Positions 25,055-33,397 of a stretch of DNA of 64,000 nucleotides are shown here, piece by piece. Source of the DNA: Vicinamibacterales bacterium (GTDB lineage Bacteria > Acidobacteriota > Vicinamibacteria > Vicinamibacterales > UBA2999). Under the pieces are notes generated by a model. That model was not told where the DNA came from. It was given only the letters and a program-made list of their open reading frames with translations, and ran no database searches. The stretch is from assembly GCA_030680175.1 (NCBI GenBank), contig JAUXWO010000111.1, positions 129,145-193,144 on the forward strand, given 5' to 3'. Position numbers and translations under genes: made by a program. How positions within the stretch are numbered: position 1 is the stretch's first letter; every line of letters begins with the position of its first letter.

Positions 25055-26761
25055 ATGCTCGCGCCCGGTGCCCAGATTGACGGCCGCTACGAGATCCTCG
25101 GGCCCCTCGGATCAGGGGGCATGGGGCAGGTCTACCGGGCCCGCCGCGTGAGGCTCGGCGACGAGGTGGCCATCAAGGTGATGCACCCGTCGCCCGGTGA
25201 CGACCCGGAGCTCGGTGAGCGGTTCCTCCGCGAGAGCCGCGCGTGCGCCCAGCTGCGGCACCCCTCGATCGTCTCGATCCTCGACTTCAGCGTCGACCAG
25301 AGCGGGCATCCGTACCTGGTCATGGAGCTGCTGAGCGGCCCGAGCCTCCGCGAGGAACTCGAGCTCGGCGGCGCCATGCCGCCGGCCACCGCGGCCCGGG
25401 TGCTGGGGGACATCGCCGCCGCCCTCCAGCTCGCGCACGACCGCGGCATCACCCACCGCGACCTCAAGCCCGCCAACATCGTCGGCCACGAGTACGGCCC
25501 CGGGCAGCGCACGTACAAGATCATCGACTTCGGCCTGGCCTCGGCGAAGGCGCCCGCGGATCACACCCGGCTGACCCTGCCGCACGTGTTCCTCGGCACC
25601 ATCGCGTATGCCGCGCCCGAGCAGCTGCGCGGGGAGCCCGGCGCGCCGGCGGCCGATCAGTACGCGCTGGGCGTCACGGCGTACGAGATGCTGACGGGCC
25701 GGCGGCCGTTCGAGGCCGACAATCAGGCGACGCTCATCCAGCAGGCACTCGTCGATGTGCCCGTGGCGCCGCGCGAACGGCGTCAGGGCCTGCCCGACGC
25801 GGTCGATGCCGTCGTGATGCGTGCCCTCGAGAAGGCTCCTGCCGACCGGTGGCCCTCGGTGGCCGCGTTCGCCGCGGCGTTTACGGCGGCGGCTGGCGGT
25901 GTGACAACGGGAGGCACGGCCGCCGGTGCGCACGCCGGCTTGCTCGCCCGCTACGAGCTCGGGCCGATGCTCGGCAGGGGCCGGCTCGGGAGCCTCGTCT
26001 ATCGTGGCCGGCATCGCGCGCTCGGCCTGCCGGTGGCCATCCGCGTGTTGAAGCGCGAGGAGCAGGCGCACTGGGAGGCCGTGCGCGAGCGCTTCCTCGT
26101 CGAGGCGCGGACGACGCAGGTCGCGCATCCGCACATCCTCCAGGTGCGCGACGTGTGGGACGACGAGCAGGCGGTCTACCTCGTCTCGGACCTGCACGAG
26201 GGGCCCAGCCTGCGCGAGGCGATGGCCAGCCAGGGCCCGATGCCGTGGGCGCGCGTGCAGCCGCTCGTCGCGCAGATCCTCGAGGCCACCGCGGCCCTTC
26301 ATCGCGGCGGCGGCTTCATCGCCGGCGTCAACCCCGACATGATCCGGCTCACGACCGATCACGAGGGCGACCGCCTGCTGATGTCGACGGCCGGGATCCG
26401 CTCCGTGCAGGATGTGCTGGCGACGATGCGCGAGCAGGAGCTGCGAGGGCAGGAGGCGAGCGAGCGCGAGCTGCCGTATGTGGCGCCCGAGGTGCTGATG
26501 GGCCGCGCGCCGGATGCGCGCGCCGACGTCTTCACGGCGGGCGTGCTGGCCTACCAGATGCTCACGGGCCTGCTGCCGTTCCGCGCGCGGAGCCTGCCGG
26601 AGCTGCTCGGCCAGATGCTCACCGTCGTGCCGGCGCCGGTCGCCGCCCTCGCGTCTGACGTGCCCGCGCCCGTCTCCGCCGCCCTCACCCGCGCCCTCGC
26701 CCCCCAGCCCGACGCGCGTTTCGCGTCAGCGACGGAGATGGCGGGGGAAGTGGGCGAGTGA
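25055..26761 (+). CDS. Tandem Ser/Thr kinase-pseudokinase
   Basis: 568 residues starting 12 bp after the oxidoreductase stop. First domain (about 12-275) is a complete Hanks-type PknB-like kinase: LGSGGMG loop, K41 in VAIK, catalytic HRDLKPAN at 134-141, DFG at 158-160, APE. Second domain (about 300-565) keeps the kinase outline (GRGRLGSLVYRG loop, YVAPEVLMG, DVFTAGVLAYQMLTG). Its invariant Lys is Arg330 (VAIR), the HRD loop has become F-I-A-G-V-N-P-D, and DFG is T445-A-G447, so it should be catalytically dead. No transmembrane or sensor domain. The pseudokinase probably controls or scaffolds the active half. The target may be the adjoining oxidoreductase; that is inference. Confidence 0.9.
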   Translation: MLAPGAQIDGRYEILGPLGSGGMGQVYRARRVRLGDEVAIKVMHPSPGDDPELGERFLRESRACAQLRHPSIVSILDFSVDQSGHPYLVMELLSGPSLREELELGGAMPPATAARVLGDIAAALQLAHDRGITHRDLKPANIVGHEYGPGQRTYKIIDFGLASAKAPADHTRLTLPHVFLGTIAYAAPEQLRGEPGAPAADQYALGVTAYEMLTGRRPFEADNQATLIQQALVDVPVAPRERRQGLPDAVDAVVMRALEKAPADRWPSVAAFAAAFTAAAGGVTTGGTAAGAHAGLLARYELGPMLGRGRLGSLVYRGRHRALGLPVAIRVLKREEQAHWEAVRERFLVEARTTQVAHPHILQVRDVWDDEQAVYLVSDLHEGPSLREAMASQGPMPWARVQPLVAQILEATAALHRGGGFIAGVNPDMIRLTTDHEGDRLLMSTAGIRSVQDVLATMREQELRGQEASERELPYVAPEVLMGRAPDARADVFTAGVLAYQMLTGLLPFRARSLPELLGQMLTVVPAPVAALASDVPAPVSAALTRALAPQPDARFASATEMAGEVGE

Positions 26762-26945
26762 GGGCGGGGGGCGACACGTGCACGCCGCACCGCCAGAGCA
26801 GGGACGTTCTTCACGTACAAAACACGAAGGACACGAAGGCCACGAAGGTTCAGGTTAGTACGGGGTCGCTGTAAAGGGAACCTTAAGGAGTCTTCTTCGT
26901 GGCCTTCGTGTGCTTCGTGTTTGTACGTCCGTCTCGTCCGTCTCG
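26762..26945. repeat. Mirrored CACGAAG repeat array
   Basis: Left arm 26814-26849 reads ACGTACAAAACACGAAGG and on as CACGAAGG-type units. The right arm (26888-26935) is its near-exact reverse complement (CTTCGTGG.., ending GTTTGTACGT). Together they make an inverted repeat with arms of about 36 bp around a 40-bp middle. It lies between the convergent kinase and prolyl oligopeptidase genes, where it could act as a bidirectional terminator, but each arm is itself a tandem array. Confidence 0.8.
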
Positions 26946-29054
26946 CTACCGCAGCTGTCCAAACACGAACGTGAAGATGTCGGCCTCTTCGTCGATCTGC
27001 TTGGAGACGGGCTTGCCGGCGCCGTGGCCGGCGCGGATGTCGACGCGGATCAGGATCGGGCCGGCGTTCGAAGCGACGGCGGCCTGCAGGCGTGCGGCGA
27101 ACTTCTTCGCCATGCCGGGATCGACGCGGTCATCGGTGTCCGCGGTGGTGATGAGCGTGGGCGGATATGCGACGCCGTCGCGGACGTTGTGGAGCGGGGA
27201 GTACGCGTAGAGGAAGGGGAACTGCGCTGGATCCTCGGCGGAGCCGTACTCCGGAATCCAGAAACGGCCGACCGTGAAGCGGTGGTAGCGCAGCATGTCC
27301 GCCACGGGGACGCGGCAGACGACCGCGCCGAAGAGGTCGGGGCGCTGCACCATCACGGCGCCGACGAGCAGGCCGCCGTTGCTGCCGCCTTCAATCGCCA
27401 CCCGGCTGGGGCGCGTGTAGCCCTCGGCGATGAGCCACTCGGCGGCCGCGATGAAGTCGTCGAAGACGTGCTGCTTGCGGTCGAGCACGCCGGCCTGGTG
27501 CCACGCCTCGCCGTACTCGCCCCCACCGCGCAGGTTCGGGACGGCGATCACACCGTTCCCGTCGAGCCAGAGAAACTGCGACGGGTCGAACTTCGGCGTG
27601 AGGCTGATGTTGAAGCCGCCGTAGCCGGTCAGCAGCGTCGGCCGCAGGCCATCGCGCACGAGGCCCTTCTTGTGGACGAGGAACATCGAGACGCGGGTCC
27701 CGTCCGTGGACGGGTACCACGCCTGCGTCACCTCGTACGCCGACGGGTCGATGAGCGCGGAGCCCGCGCGGCCGAACGGCGTGAGCGCCTGCCCGGCGAA
27801 GTCGAAGCGGTACACCGTCGGGGGCTCGGTGAACGACGAGAACCGCAGGAACATCGCCTCGTCGTCGACCCGGCCGGTCAGTCCGGAGAGCGATCCGAGC
27901 GAGGGCAGCGGGACCTCGCCGGCCGGGGCGCCGTCGAGCGTGAAGAGCCGGACGTGGTCGCTGGCCTGGCGCAGGTACACGGCGACGAGCTGCCGGCGCA
28001 CGATGGCGAGCGAAGACAGCGTGTCCACTTGCGCTGGCACGATGGCACGCATCGGCACCCTGCCTGATGGCCCCATCGCGGGGATGCCCCGCGAGACGTC
28101 GACGGCGATCACGCGCCCGAGCGGCGCCTCGTGATCGGTGCGGAAGTACAGGCGGCCGTCCACGGCGTCGGCAAAGGCAAACGCCGAGTCGAACCCCGTG
28201 ACGAGCGGCTGCGGGCGGGCACCGGCGACGGAGAGATCGACGACCGAGACCTCGCTCTTGTCGCTCGCGCCCTTGAGTGAGGTGAGCACGAGCCAGCGGC
28301 CGTCCGTGGAGGTGGCCGTGACGGTGATCACGTCGCGGTCGCCCGGGCGTTCCGCGATCAGGCGGTCGTCCGACTGCGGCGTCCCCAACTGGTGAAAGCA
28401 CACGCGCGCGAGGTAGTGCTCGTCTCCGGCGGGCACGGTGCCAGGCTCGGGGAAGCGCGTGTAGAAGAACCCATCGCTGTCGCGCGTCCAGGACAGGTTG
28501 GTGAACTTGGCCCACTGCAGCCGGTCGTCACGGTCACGGCCGGTGGCGACCTCGCGCACGTGGAGGTCCTGCCAGTCGCTGCCGCCGTGCGAGAGCGCGT
28601 ACGCCACGAGCACGCCATCGGGGCTGACGGCGTAGGCCGTGAGGGCGATGGTCCCATCCTCGCTGAGCGTGTTGGGGTCGAGCAGCACGCGGGGCTCGCC
28701 GTCGAGGCCGTCCTGCACCATCAGCACCGGCTGGTCCACCGTGCCGTCGTGGAACGTGTAGACGTACCGCTCACCGCGGCGTTCGGGGGCGGTGGTACGG
28801 GGGAAGTCGTACAGCGCCGTGAGGCGCGCCTTGACCTCGGCCCGCCGCGGGACGTCCACCACGCGGCGCACCAGCGTGTTCTGCGCGTCGACCCATGCCA
28901 GGGTGTCGGCGGCCCCGGCGTCTTCGAGCCACCGGTACGGGTCGGCCACACGCGTGCCGTGGTAGTCGTCCACGACGTCCGCCCGACGGGCGGCCGGGTA
29001 GAGTCCGCCCGCAGCCGGCATCTCGGCGTCCTTCGAGCTCACCTGCCTCCCCAT
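26946..29054 (-). CDS. Prolyl oligopeptidase, S9A family
   Basis: 702 residues from ATG 29054 ([14 protein letters not shown]), a usual length for POP; ATG at about 29021 (MPAAGG) is also possible. The frame is open further upstream only because of a heptamer repeat array. N-terminal segment [15 protein letters not shown] is the family hallmark, followed by a seven-bladed propeller and the alpha/beta-hydrolase domain. Nucleophile Ser558 lies in G-G-S-N-G-G, the Asp in T-D-D-R-V, and the His in R-A-G-H-G-A-G-K-P. No signal peptide, so it is a cytosolic endopeptidase that cuts short proline-containing peptides. Confidence 0.93.
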   Translation of the reverse strand: MGRQVSSKDAEMPAAGGLYPAARRADVVDDYHGTRVADPYRWLEDAGAADTLAWVDAQNTLVRRVVDVPRRAEVKARLTALYDFPRTTAPERRGERYVYTFHDGTVDQPVLMVQDGLDGEPRVLLDPNTLSEDGTIALTAYAVSPDGVLVAYALSHGGSDWQDLHVREVATGRDRDDRLQWAKFTNLSWTRDSDGFFYTRFPEPGTVPAGDEHYLARVCFHQLGTPQSDDRLIAERPGDRDVITVTATSTDGRWLVLTSLKGASDKSEVSVVDLSVAGARPQPLVTGFDSAFAFADAVDGRLYFRTDHEAPLGRVIAVDVSRGIPAMGPSGRVPMRAIVPAQVDTLSSLAIVRRQLVAVYLRQASDHVRLFTLDGAPAGEVPLPSLGSLSGLTGRVDDEAMFLRFSSFTEPPTVYRFDFAGQALTPFGRAGSALIDPSAYEVTQAWYPSTDGTRVSMFLVHKKGLVRDGLRPTLLTGYGGFNISLTPKFDPSQFLWLDGNGVIAVPNLRGGGEYGEAWHQAGVLDRKQHVFDDFIAAAEWLIAEGYTRPSRVAIEGGSNGGLLVGAVMVQRPDLFGAVVCRVPVADMLRYHRFTVGRFWIPEYGSAEDPAQFPFLYAYSPLHNVRDGVAYPPTLITTADTDDRVDPGMAKKFAARLQAAVASNAGPILIRVDIRAGHGAGKPVSKQIDEEADIFTFVFGQLR

Positions 29055-29305
29055 GCTGGTCGGGTGACCAGCGATCAGCGGTCGGCTGTCAGCGACCAGC
29101 TTTCCGCTCTCGGCGATCAGCGGTCGGCTCCCAGCGACCAGCTTTCGGCTCTCGGCTGTGGGGCAGCTATGACCGCGCCGATAGCCGATAGCCGATAGCC
29201 GATCGCCGATCGCTTGCCGCTGATAGCCGATCGCCGATCGCGATCGCTGATCGCCGATCGCCGATCGCTGATCGCCGTTCGCCGACCCCTGGTCGGCGAA
29301 CGTTC
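29055..29305. repeat. Heptamer-type GCCGATA array, mirrored
   Basis: 29070-29160 consists of units such as CGATCAGCGGTCGGCT and CAGCGACCAGCTTTCGGCTCT; 29174-29300 consists of the complement-type units GCCGATAGCCGATAG, GCCGATCGCCGATCGC and GCTGATCGCCG. The first part therefore reads as the reverse complement of the second, forming an imperfect inverted repeat centred near 29165. It separates two minus-strand genes (glucokinase upstream, POP downstream), so it is in the leader or promoter of POP. Confidence 0.85.
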
Positions 29306-30280
29306 TCAGATCATTTCGTTCGCGTAAACGGCCGCGCCGAGCAGCGCCGCCTGCGGGTTGAGGATGACCTGGATCGGCATCGACTGCAGCAGGGCGGACA
29401 TCGGCCCCTTGTCGCTGAACGCCGCCACGAATCCGCCCTTGTCGAGCACTGGCAGAATCTTCGGCGCGATGCCGCCTCCGATGTACACGCCCGCCGTGGC
29501 CAGCGAACGGAGGGCCAGATTGCCGGCGGCCGCCCCGTACGCGGCCGCGTACATCTCGAGGGCCTCGACGCAGCGCGGGCACCAGCCCTCCATGGCGGAA
29601 CGCGAGATGGTCGCCGGCGCCTGGTCGAGCTCGGCATGCGCGCCGACGGCGCTGCAGGCGCCCGCCTCGTGGGTGAACCGGTACAACGCGACGATGCCGG
29701 GGCCCGAGACTACCTGCTCGAGATCCACGCGGGAGGACTCCCGCAGCAGCATCTGGACGAGCCCGATTTCGCGCTCGTTGCGCGCCGCGAAGTCCGTGTG
29801 ACCGCCCTCGGTGGCCATCGGGCGGAACTTGCCGCTGATGTTGTGCAGGACCGACTCCCCGAGTCCCGTGCCCGACGCGATCAGCGCGGCATTGCCGCCA
29901 GGACGCCGCTGCCCGCGCTGCAGCGTGTGCAGCTCATCCCGCTCGAGCACCGGCACGGCGTGCGCCATCGCCTCCAGGTCGTTCAGCAGCCGGACGCGCG
30001 GCATGTTGAACTTCCGCATCAGCTCGTCCGCGCTGGACTTCCACGGGATGTTGGTGAGCTGGGCGACCTGCTCGACGACCGGGCCCGCCACGCCGAAGCA
30101 CGCGGCGTCGATCCGCGGCGCGCTGCCGCGCCCCTTCAGAAAGGCCGAGACGATCGCCGGGAGGCTGTCGAACTGGGCCGTCGTGAAGCTCTTGACGTCG
30201 ACGGCGACGGGCCGCTTGGGCGCGAAGTTGTAGAGTCCCAGGAGGGTCTTGGTGCCCCCCACATCACCCGCGAGAATCAT
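29306..30280 (-). CDS. glk: Glucokinase (ROK-independent Glk family)
   Basis: 324 residues from ATG 30280. ATP-dependent glucose phosphorylation. GDVGGTKT phosphate-1 motif at the start, FGVAGPV, LNDLEAMA (catalytic Asp), ASGTGLGES and EGGHTDFAARNE, all hallmarks of proteobacterial-type Glk (hexokinase fold, not ROK: the ROK zinc motif is missing). A TAGAAT -10-like box (30290-30295, minus strand) is 9 nt from the ATG, suggesting a nearly leaderless mRNA. Confidence 0.94.
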   Translation of the reverse strand: MILAGDVGGTKTLLGLYNFAPKRPVAVDVKSFTTAQFDSLPAIVSAFLKGRGSAPRIDAACFGVAGPVVEQVAQLTNIPWKSSADELMRKFNMPRVRLLNDLEAMAHAVPVLERDELHTLQRGQRRPGGNAALIASGTGLGESVLHNISGKFRPMATEGGHTDFAARNEREIGLVQMLLRESSRVDLEQVVSGPGIVALYRFTHEAGACSAVGAHAELDQAPATISRSAMEGWCPRCVEALEMYAAAYGAAAGNLALRSLATAGVYIGGGIAPKILPVLDKGGFVAAFSDKGPMSALLQSMPIQVILNPQAALLGAAVYANEMI

Positions 30281-30303
30281 GGCGAGGCTATTCTACTTCG
30301 CCC

Positions 30304-31485
30304 TCAGTCGGAGAACTCCCGCGCCAGCTCCACCCACTCGCCCTCGGGGGCCAGGCGCTGGTAGGCGTGCCAGTAGGGCCGCGCGTCCGCGGACCGCCCC
30401 GTCTTCTCCAGCGTCACGGCCATGTAGAAGTGCGCGTCGGGGTACTCCGGGTTGAGGGCGAGCGCCCGCCGGTAGCAGTCCTCCGCGTCGCGGTAGCGGC
30501 CGTGGTCGTGATGGATATTGCCGAGGTTGAAGTAGGCCTCGAAGAACGTCGCGTCGAGCGTGATGGCGCGCTCGTAGAGGGCCTGCGCTTCCGCGAGCTC
30601 GTCACGGGCGTACCGGATGTTGGCCAGGTTGATCAGGGCGGCGGGCAGATCCGGGTCGGCGTCGAGCGCCCGCCGGTAGGCCCGCGCCGCCTCCTCCTGC
30701 CGCTCCGCCGTGCCATCGTCGAGCAGCGAGCCCATCAGGAAGTACTGCTCGGCGTCGGTGAGCGGCGGCGAGGGCGGCAGCAGGCCGGCCGGACGGGCCG
30801 GGGGCGCGACGGGCGCGGCGGCGTCGCGCGGGGCCAGGGTGAGGATGCGCGCCTGCGGCGCCTCGAGCCGGAAGTCGAACGCCAGCTGGCCGCTGCGCGA
30901 GGCCTGCAGATCCCGCAGCACGGCCCGGAAGGGCGCGCCACGCTGCAGCTCCGCATGCACCTGGCGCAGCACCGCCAGGTCGGCGAAGCCGAACCACGTG
31001 TCCGCGGTGTTGCGATGCGTCGCGTGGATGAACCCCCACTTCTGGAGGTAGCGCAGGTGGTCCTCGCGCAGCGCGGGGTACATCGTCAGGATGTCGCGCT
31101 GGGCGTAGTGCTGCTCGCGCAGCGCGGCCACCGGCGGCAGGCCCACCAGCCGGCAGTACGCGTCCTCGCTGATCACGCGGATGCGGCCCGGCGTCTCGCG
31201 GTTGATCTGCGCGGCGCGCCGCAGCTTCTGGCTGTGGGTGCTCGTGTCCGCGGCCAGCGCGTCGTCGTCAGGCACCCCCTGCGGGTAGGTGCCGGCGCCG
31301 ACGACCAGCATCGACGTGCGCGCGGTGATCTCGTCTTCGGCCGTGCCGCCGAGTTCCGCGACGAGCGCGCGCGCTTCGCGGCGGCCGAGCGACCACAGCT
31401 TGCCCGTGAAGACGACGATCTGCTGCGCGAGGGGATGCCCCTCGGCGAGTTCGAACGGCAGCACGGCGTTCATCCGGTCCCACAT
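30304..31485 (-). CDS. BRCT-MerR-like-TPR fusion protein
   Basis: 393 residues from ATG 31485 (ATG 31473 alternative). About 18-100 is a BRCT-like domain of the DNA-ligase/NAD type (QQIVVFTGKLWSLGRREARALVAELGG). About 120-195 looks like a MerR-type winged helix (YPALREDHLRYLQKWGFI ... WFGFADLAVLRQVHAEL). A proline-rich linker follows, then four to five TPR units (about 255-385; AYRRALDADPDLPAALINLANI is one). BRCT domains bind phosphopeptides or DNA ends, so this could be a scaffolding regulator. I know of no characterised member. It lies 23 bp upstream of glk on the same strand. Confidence 0.8.
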   Translation of the reverse strand: MWDRMNAVLPFELAEGHPLAQQIVVFTGKLWSLGRREARALVAELGGTAEDEITARTSMLVVGAGTYPQGVPDDDALAADTSTHSQKLRRAAQINRETPGRIRVISEDAYCRLVGLPPVAALREQHYAQRDILTMYPALREDHLRYLQKWGFIHATHRNTADTWFGFADLAVLRQVHAELQRGAPFRAVLRDLQASRSGQLAFDFRLEAPQARILTLAPRDAAAPVAPPARPAGLLPPSPPLTDAEQYFLMGSLLDDGTAERQEEAARAYRRALDADPDLPAALINLANIRYARDELAEAQALYERAITLDATFFEAYFNLGNIHHDHGRYRDAEDCYRRALALNPEYPDAHFYMAVTLEKTGRSADARPYWHAYQRLAPEGEWVELAREFSD

Positions 31486-31540
31486 TGGAGCAGAACGCAG
31501 TGGATGTCAATGCAGCGGGGCGGCCGGCGGACCGGCGCCG

Positions 31541-31876
31541 CTACCGCCGCCAGTAGTCGTCGATGGGGGAGGGGCGGGTCTCTTCGCGCTTGCGGGGCGC
31601 GCGCTTCGCCTTGTAGAGCGCGCAGTCGGTGCACCACGCTTCGGCCTGGAAGCCGGTGGTGCCGGCCATCGGCAGCACGTCGCGATGGCCGCAGCAGTCG
31701 ACCCCGCCGGGCTCCGCGGGACGCCGCCACCGGCACGACAGGAAGCGTTCCTGCGCCGCTGAAACGGGCGCGGCCTCCGCGGCTGGCGCGTCGGCCTTCG
31801 GTGTCGTGTCTCGGTTCGGCGTCGTGTCGTCCGTCCGGTCGTCGCCGGACGGATCGTCACCGAAGCTCGAAGCCAA
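31541..31876 (-). CDS. Small Cys-rich protein downstream of DEAD-box helicase
   Basis: 111 residues from TTG 31876, overlapping the helicase stop by 20 bp. N-terminal third is low-complexity, acidic and Thr/Asp-rich. From about 40 on there is a conserved-looking block with cysteines and histidine (FLSCRWRR, VDCCGHRD, WCTDCALYKAKR) that could bind zinc. The basic tail would suit RNA binding. Family unknown to me. The start may be further in, since the low-complexity leader looks dispensable. Confidence 0.6.
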   Translation of the reverse strand: MASSFGDDPSGDDRTDDTTPNRDTTPKADAPAAEAAPVSAAQERFLSCRWRRPAEPGGVDCCGHRDVLPMAGTTGFQAEAWCTDCALYKAKRAPRKREETRPSPIDDYWRR

Positions 31877-33131
31877 CCGTCTTCTCCACGATGCGCCAGT
31901 TCCGCATCTCGTCGGGGGACACGAGCGTGACGGCGTGCCCGGTCGCGCCCGCGCGCCCGGTGCGCCCGACGCGGTGCACGTAGGTGTCCGGTGTGTCCGG
32001 CACCTCGAAGTTCACGACGTAGGCGATGGCCTCGATGTCGAGGCCGCGCGCCGCGATGTCGGTCGCCACGAGCACGGGGTGCTTGCCCGATCGGAAGCCT
32101 TCCACCGCCCGCTGCCGGTCGATCTGCGAGCGGTCCGCGTGGAGCGCCGCCGCGCGGATGCCCTTGGCCTGCAGGTTGCGCGACACACGATCGGCGCCGA
32201 TCTTGGTGCGCACGAACACGAGCACGGGGCCGTCGGTGTGCTCGCGCAGGAACTTCGCGAGCCAGTCCACCTTCTCGCGCGCCCCCACTTCATGCATCGT
32301 GTGCGTGATGGTGCGGGCCGCGCCCTGCCGCTGGCCGATCTGGATGAAGCGCGGCTCGCGCAGCATCTCGCGCGCCAGCGTCAGCACCTCGTTCGGCATC
32401 GTCGCCGAGAAGAGCAGCGTCTGCCGATCGCGCGGCAGGGCCGAGACGATCCGCTGGACGTCGGGCCAGAAGCCCATGTCGCACATCCGGTCCGCCTCGT
32501 CGAGGACGAGCGCCTGCACCCGCACGAAATCCGTGCTGTTGTGGCGCATGTGATCCATCAGCCGCCCCGGCGTGGCCACGACGATGTCGACGCCGGCCTT
32601 GAGGGCGCGCTCCTGCATGCCCATCTCGACGCCGCCGTAGACGGCGATGCTCGAGCAGGGCGTGTGGTAGATGAGCCCGGTGATGGTGTCTTCGATCTGG
32701 ACGGCCAGCTCGCGCGTGGGCGCGAGGATGAGCGCCCGCGTGAACGCCTCGCGCTCCGCGGTGCCGTACGGCGGCTGCTCGGTCAGCAGCGCCTGCAGAA
32801 TCGGGACGACGAATGCCAGCGTCTTGCCCGTGCCCGTCTCGGCGCAGGCGACGACGTCGCGGCCGGCCAGCGCGAGGGGGATCACCGCCGACTGCACCGG
32901 GCGCGTGGCCTCGAAGCCCATGTCGCGACACCCGGCCATCAGCCGGTCGTCGAGGCCCATCGAGGCGTAGGCCAGCGGCGCCGGATCGGCGTCAGCGTGT
33001 TCCCACGGGATGTCGGGCGTGGCGATGGCGGAGGAGGCGCCGCCCGCGTGGGGGGCCGGTGGCCGGCCGCCGCTGCGGGACGAGCTCCCCCGGCGGCGAG
33101 GCGGTCGGGATGAGGCAGTCTTTGACGTCAA
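31857..33131 (-). CDS. DEAD-box RNA helicase (RhlE-like)
   Basis: 424 residues from TTG 33131. All superfamily-2 motifs in order: Q-motif (FEATRPVQSAVIP), AETGTGKT, PTRELA, GG, TPGRL, DEAD, SAT, then ARGLDI and HRVGRTGRAG. N-terminal 40 residues are a basic Arg/Ser/Pro-rich tail. It unwinds RNA in ribosome assembly or mRNA decay. Its start lies 12 bp after the infA stop, so it is likely cotranscribed with IF-1. Confidence 0.94.
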   Translation of the reverse strand: MTSKTASSRPPRRRGSSSRSGGRPPAPHAGGASSAIATPDIPWEHADADPAPLAYASMGLDDRLMAGCRDMGFEATRPVQSAVIPLALAGRDVVACAETGTGKTLAFVVPILQALLTEQPPYGTAEREAFTRALILAPTRELAVQIEDTITGLIYHTPCSSIAVYGGVEMGMQERALKAGVDIVVATPGRLMDHMRHNSTDFVRVQALVLDEADRMCDMGFWPDVQRIVSALPRDRQTLLFSATMPNEVLTLAREMLREPRFIQIGQRQGAARTITHTMHEVGAREKVDWLAKFLREHTDGPVLVFVRTKIGADRVSRNLQAKGIRAAALHADRSQIDRQRAVEGFRSGKHPVLVATDIAARGLDIEAIAYVVNFEVPDTPDTYVHRVGRTGRAGATGHAVTLVSPDEMRNWRIVEKTVGFELR

Positions 33132-33143
33132 CGTTCAGGTTTT

Positions 33144-33362
33144 CTAGCGCGCGCGGAAGGTGATGATGCCGCGCACCGGGTCGTACGGGGACACACCCAC
33201 CGTGACGCGGTCACCAGGCACCACCTTGATGCGGAATCGCCGCATCCGGCCGCTCAGCTGGGCCAGCACTTCGTGGCCGGATTCGGTCTGCACACGGTAG
33301 AGGCCGCCGCTGTGGACCGCCGTCACCGTACCCTGCATGTCGATGAGATCGTCTTTGCTCAA
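33144..33362 (-). CDS. infA: Translation initiation factor IF-1
   Basis: 72 residues from TTG 33362, giving the standard S-K-D-D-L-I-D start and exact family length; the long open frame upstream (to 34088) is a shadow of the opposite frame of the Aas-like gene. OB-fold with GTVTAVHSGGLYRVQ, GHEVLAQLSGRMRR and the GDRVTVGVSPYD motif, ending R-G-I-I-T-F-R. A GGAGA site lies about 11 nt upstream. It is not in a ribosomal-protein operon here but leads a helicase operon. Confidence 0.95.
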   Translation of the reverse strand: MSKDDLIDMQGTVTAVHSGGLYRVQTESGHEVLAQLSGRMRRFRIKVVPGDRVTVGVSPYDPVRGIITFRAR

Positions 33363-33397
33363 AAGGGTCGTTTCTCCAAGCAACCAGTGTGCCACAT

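Noticed and set aside
29055-29582. Extension of prolyl oligopeptidase to 878 residues
   Set aside because: The added part is the heptamer array plus the antisense of glucokinase; family length supports 702.
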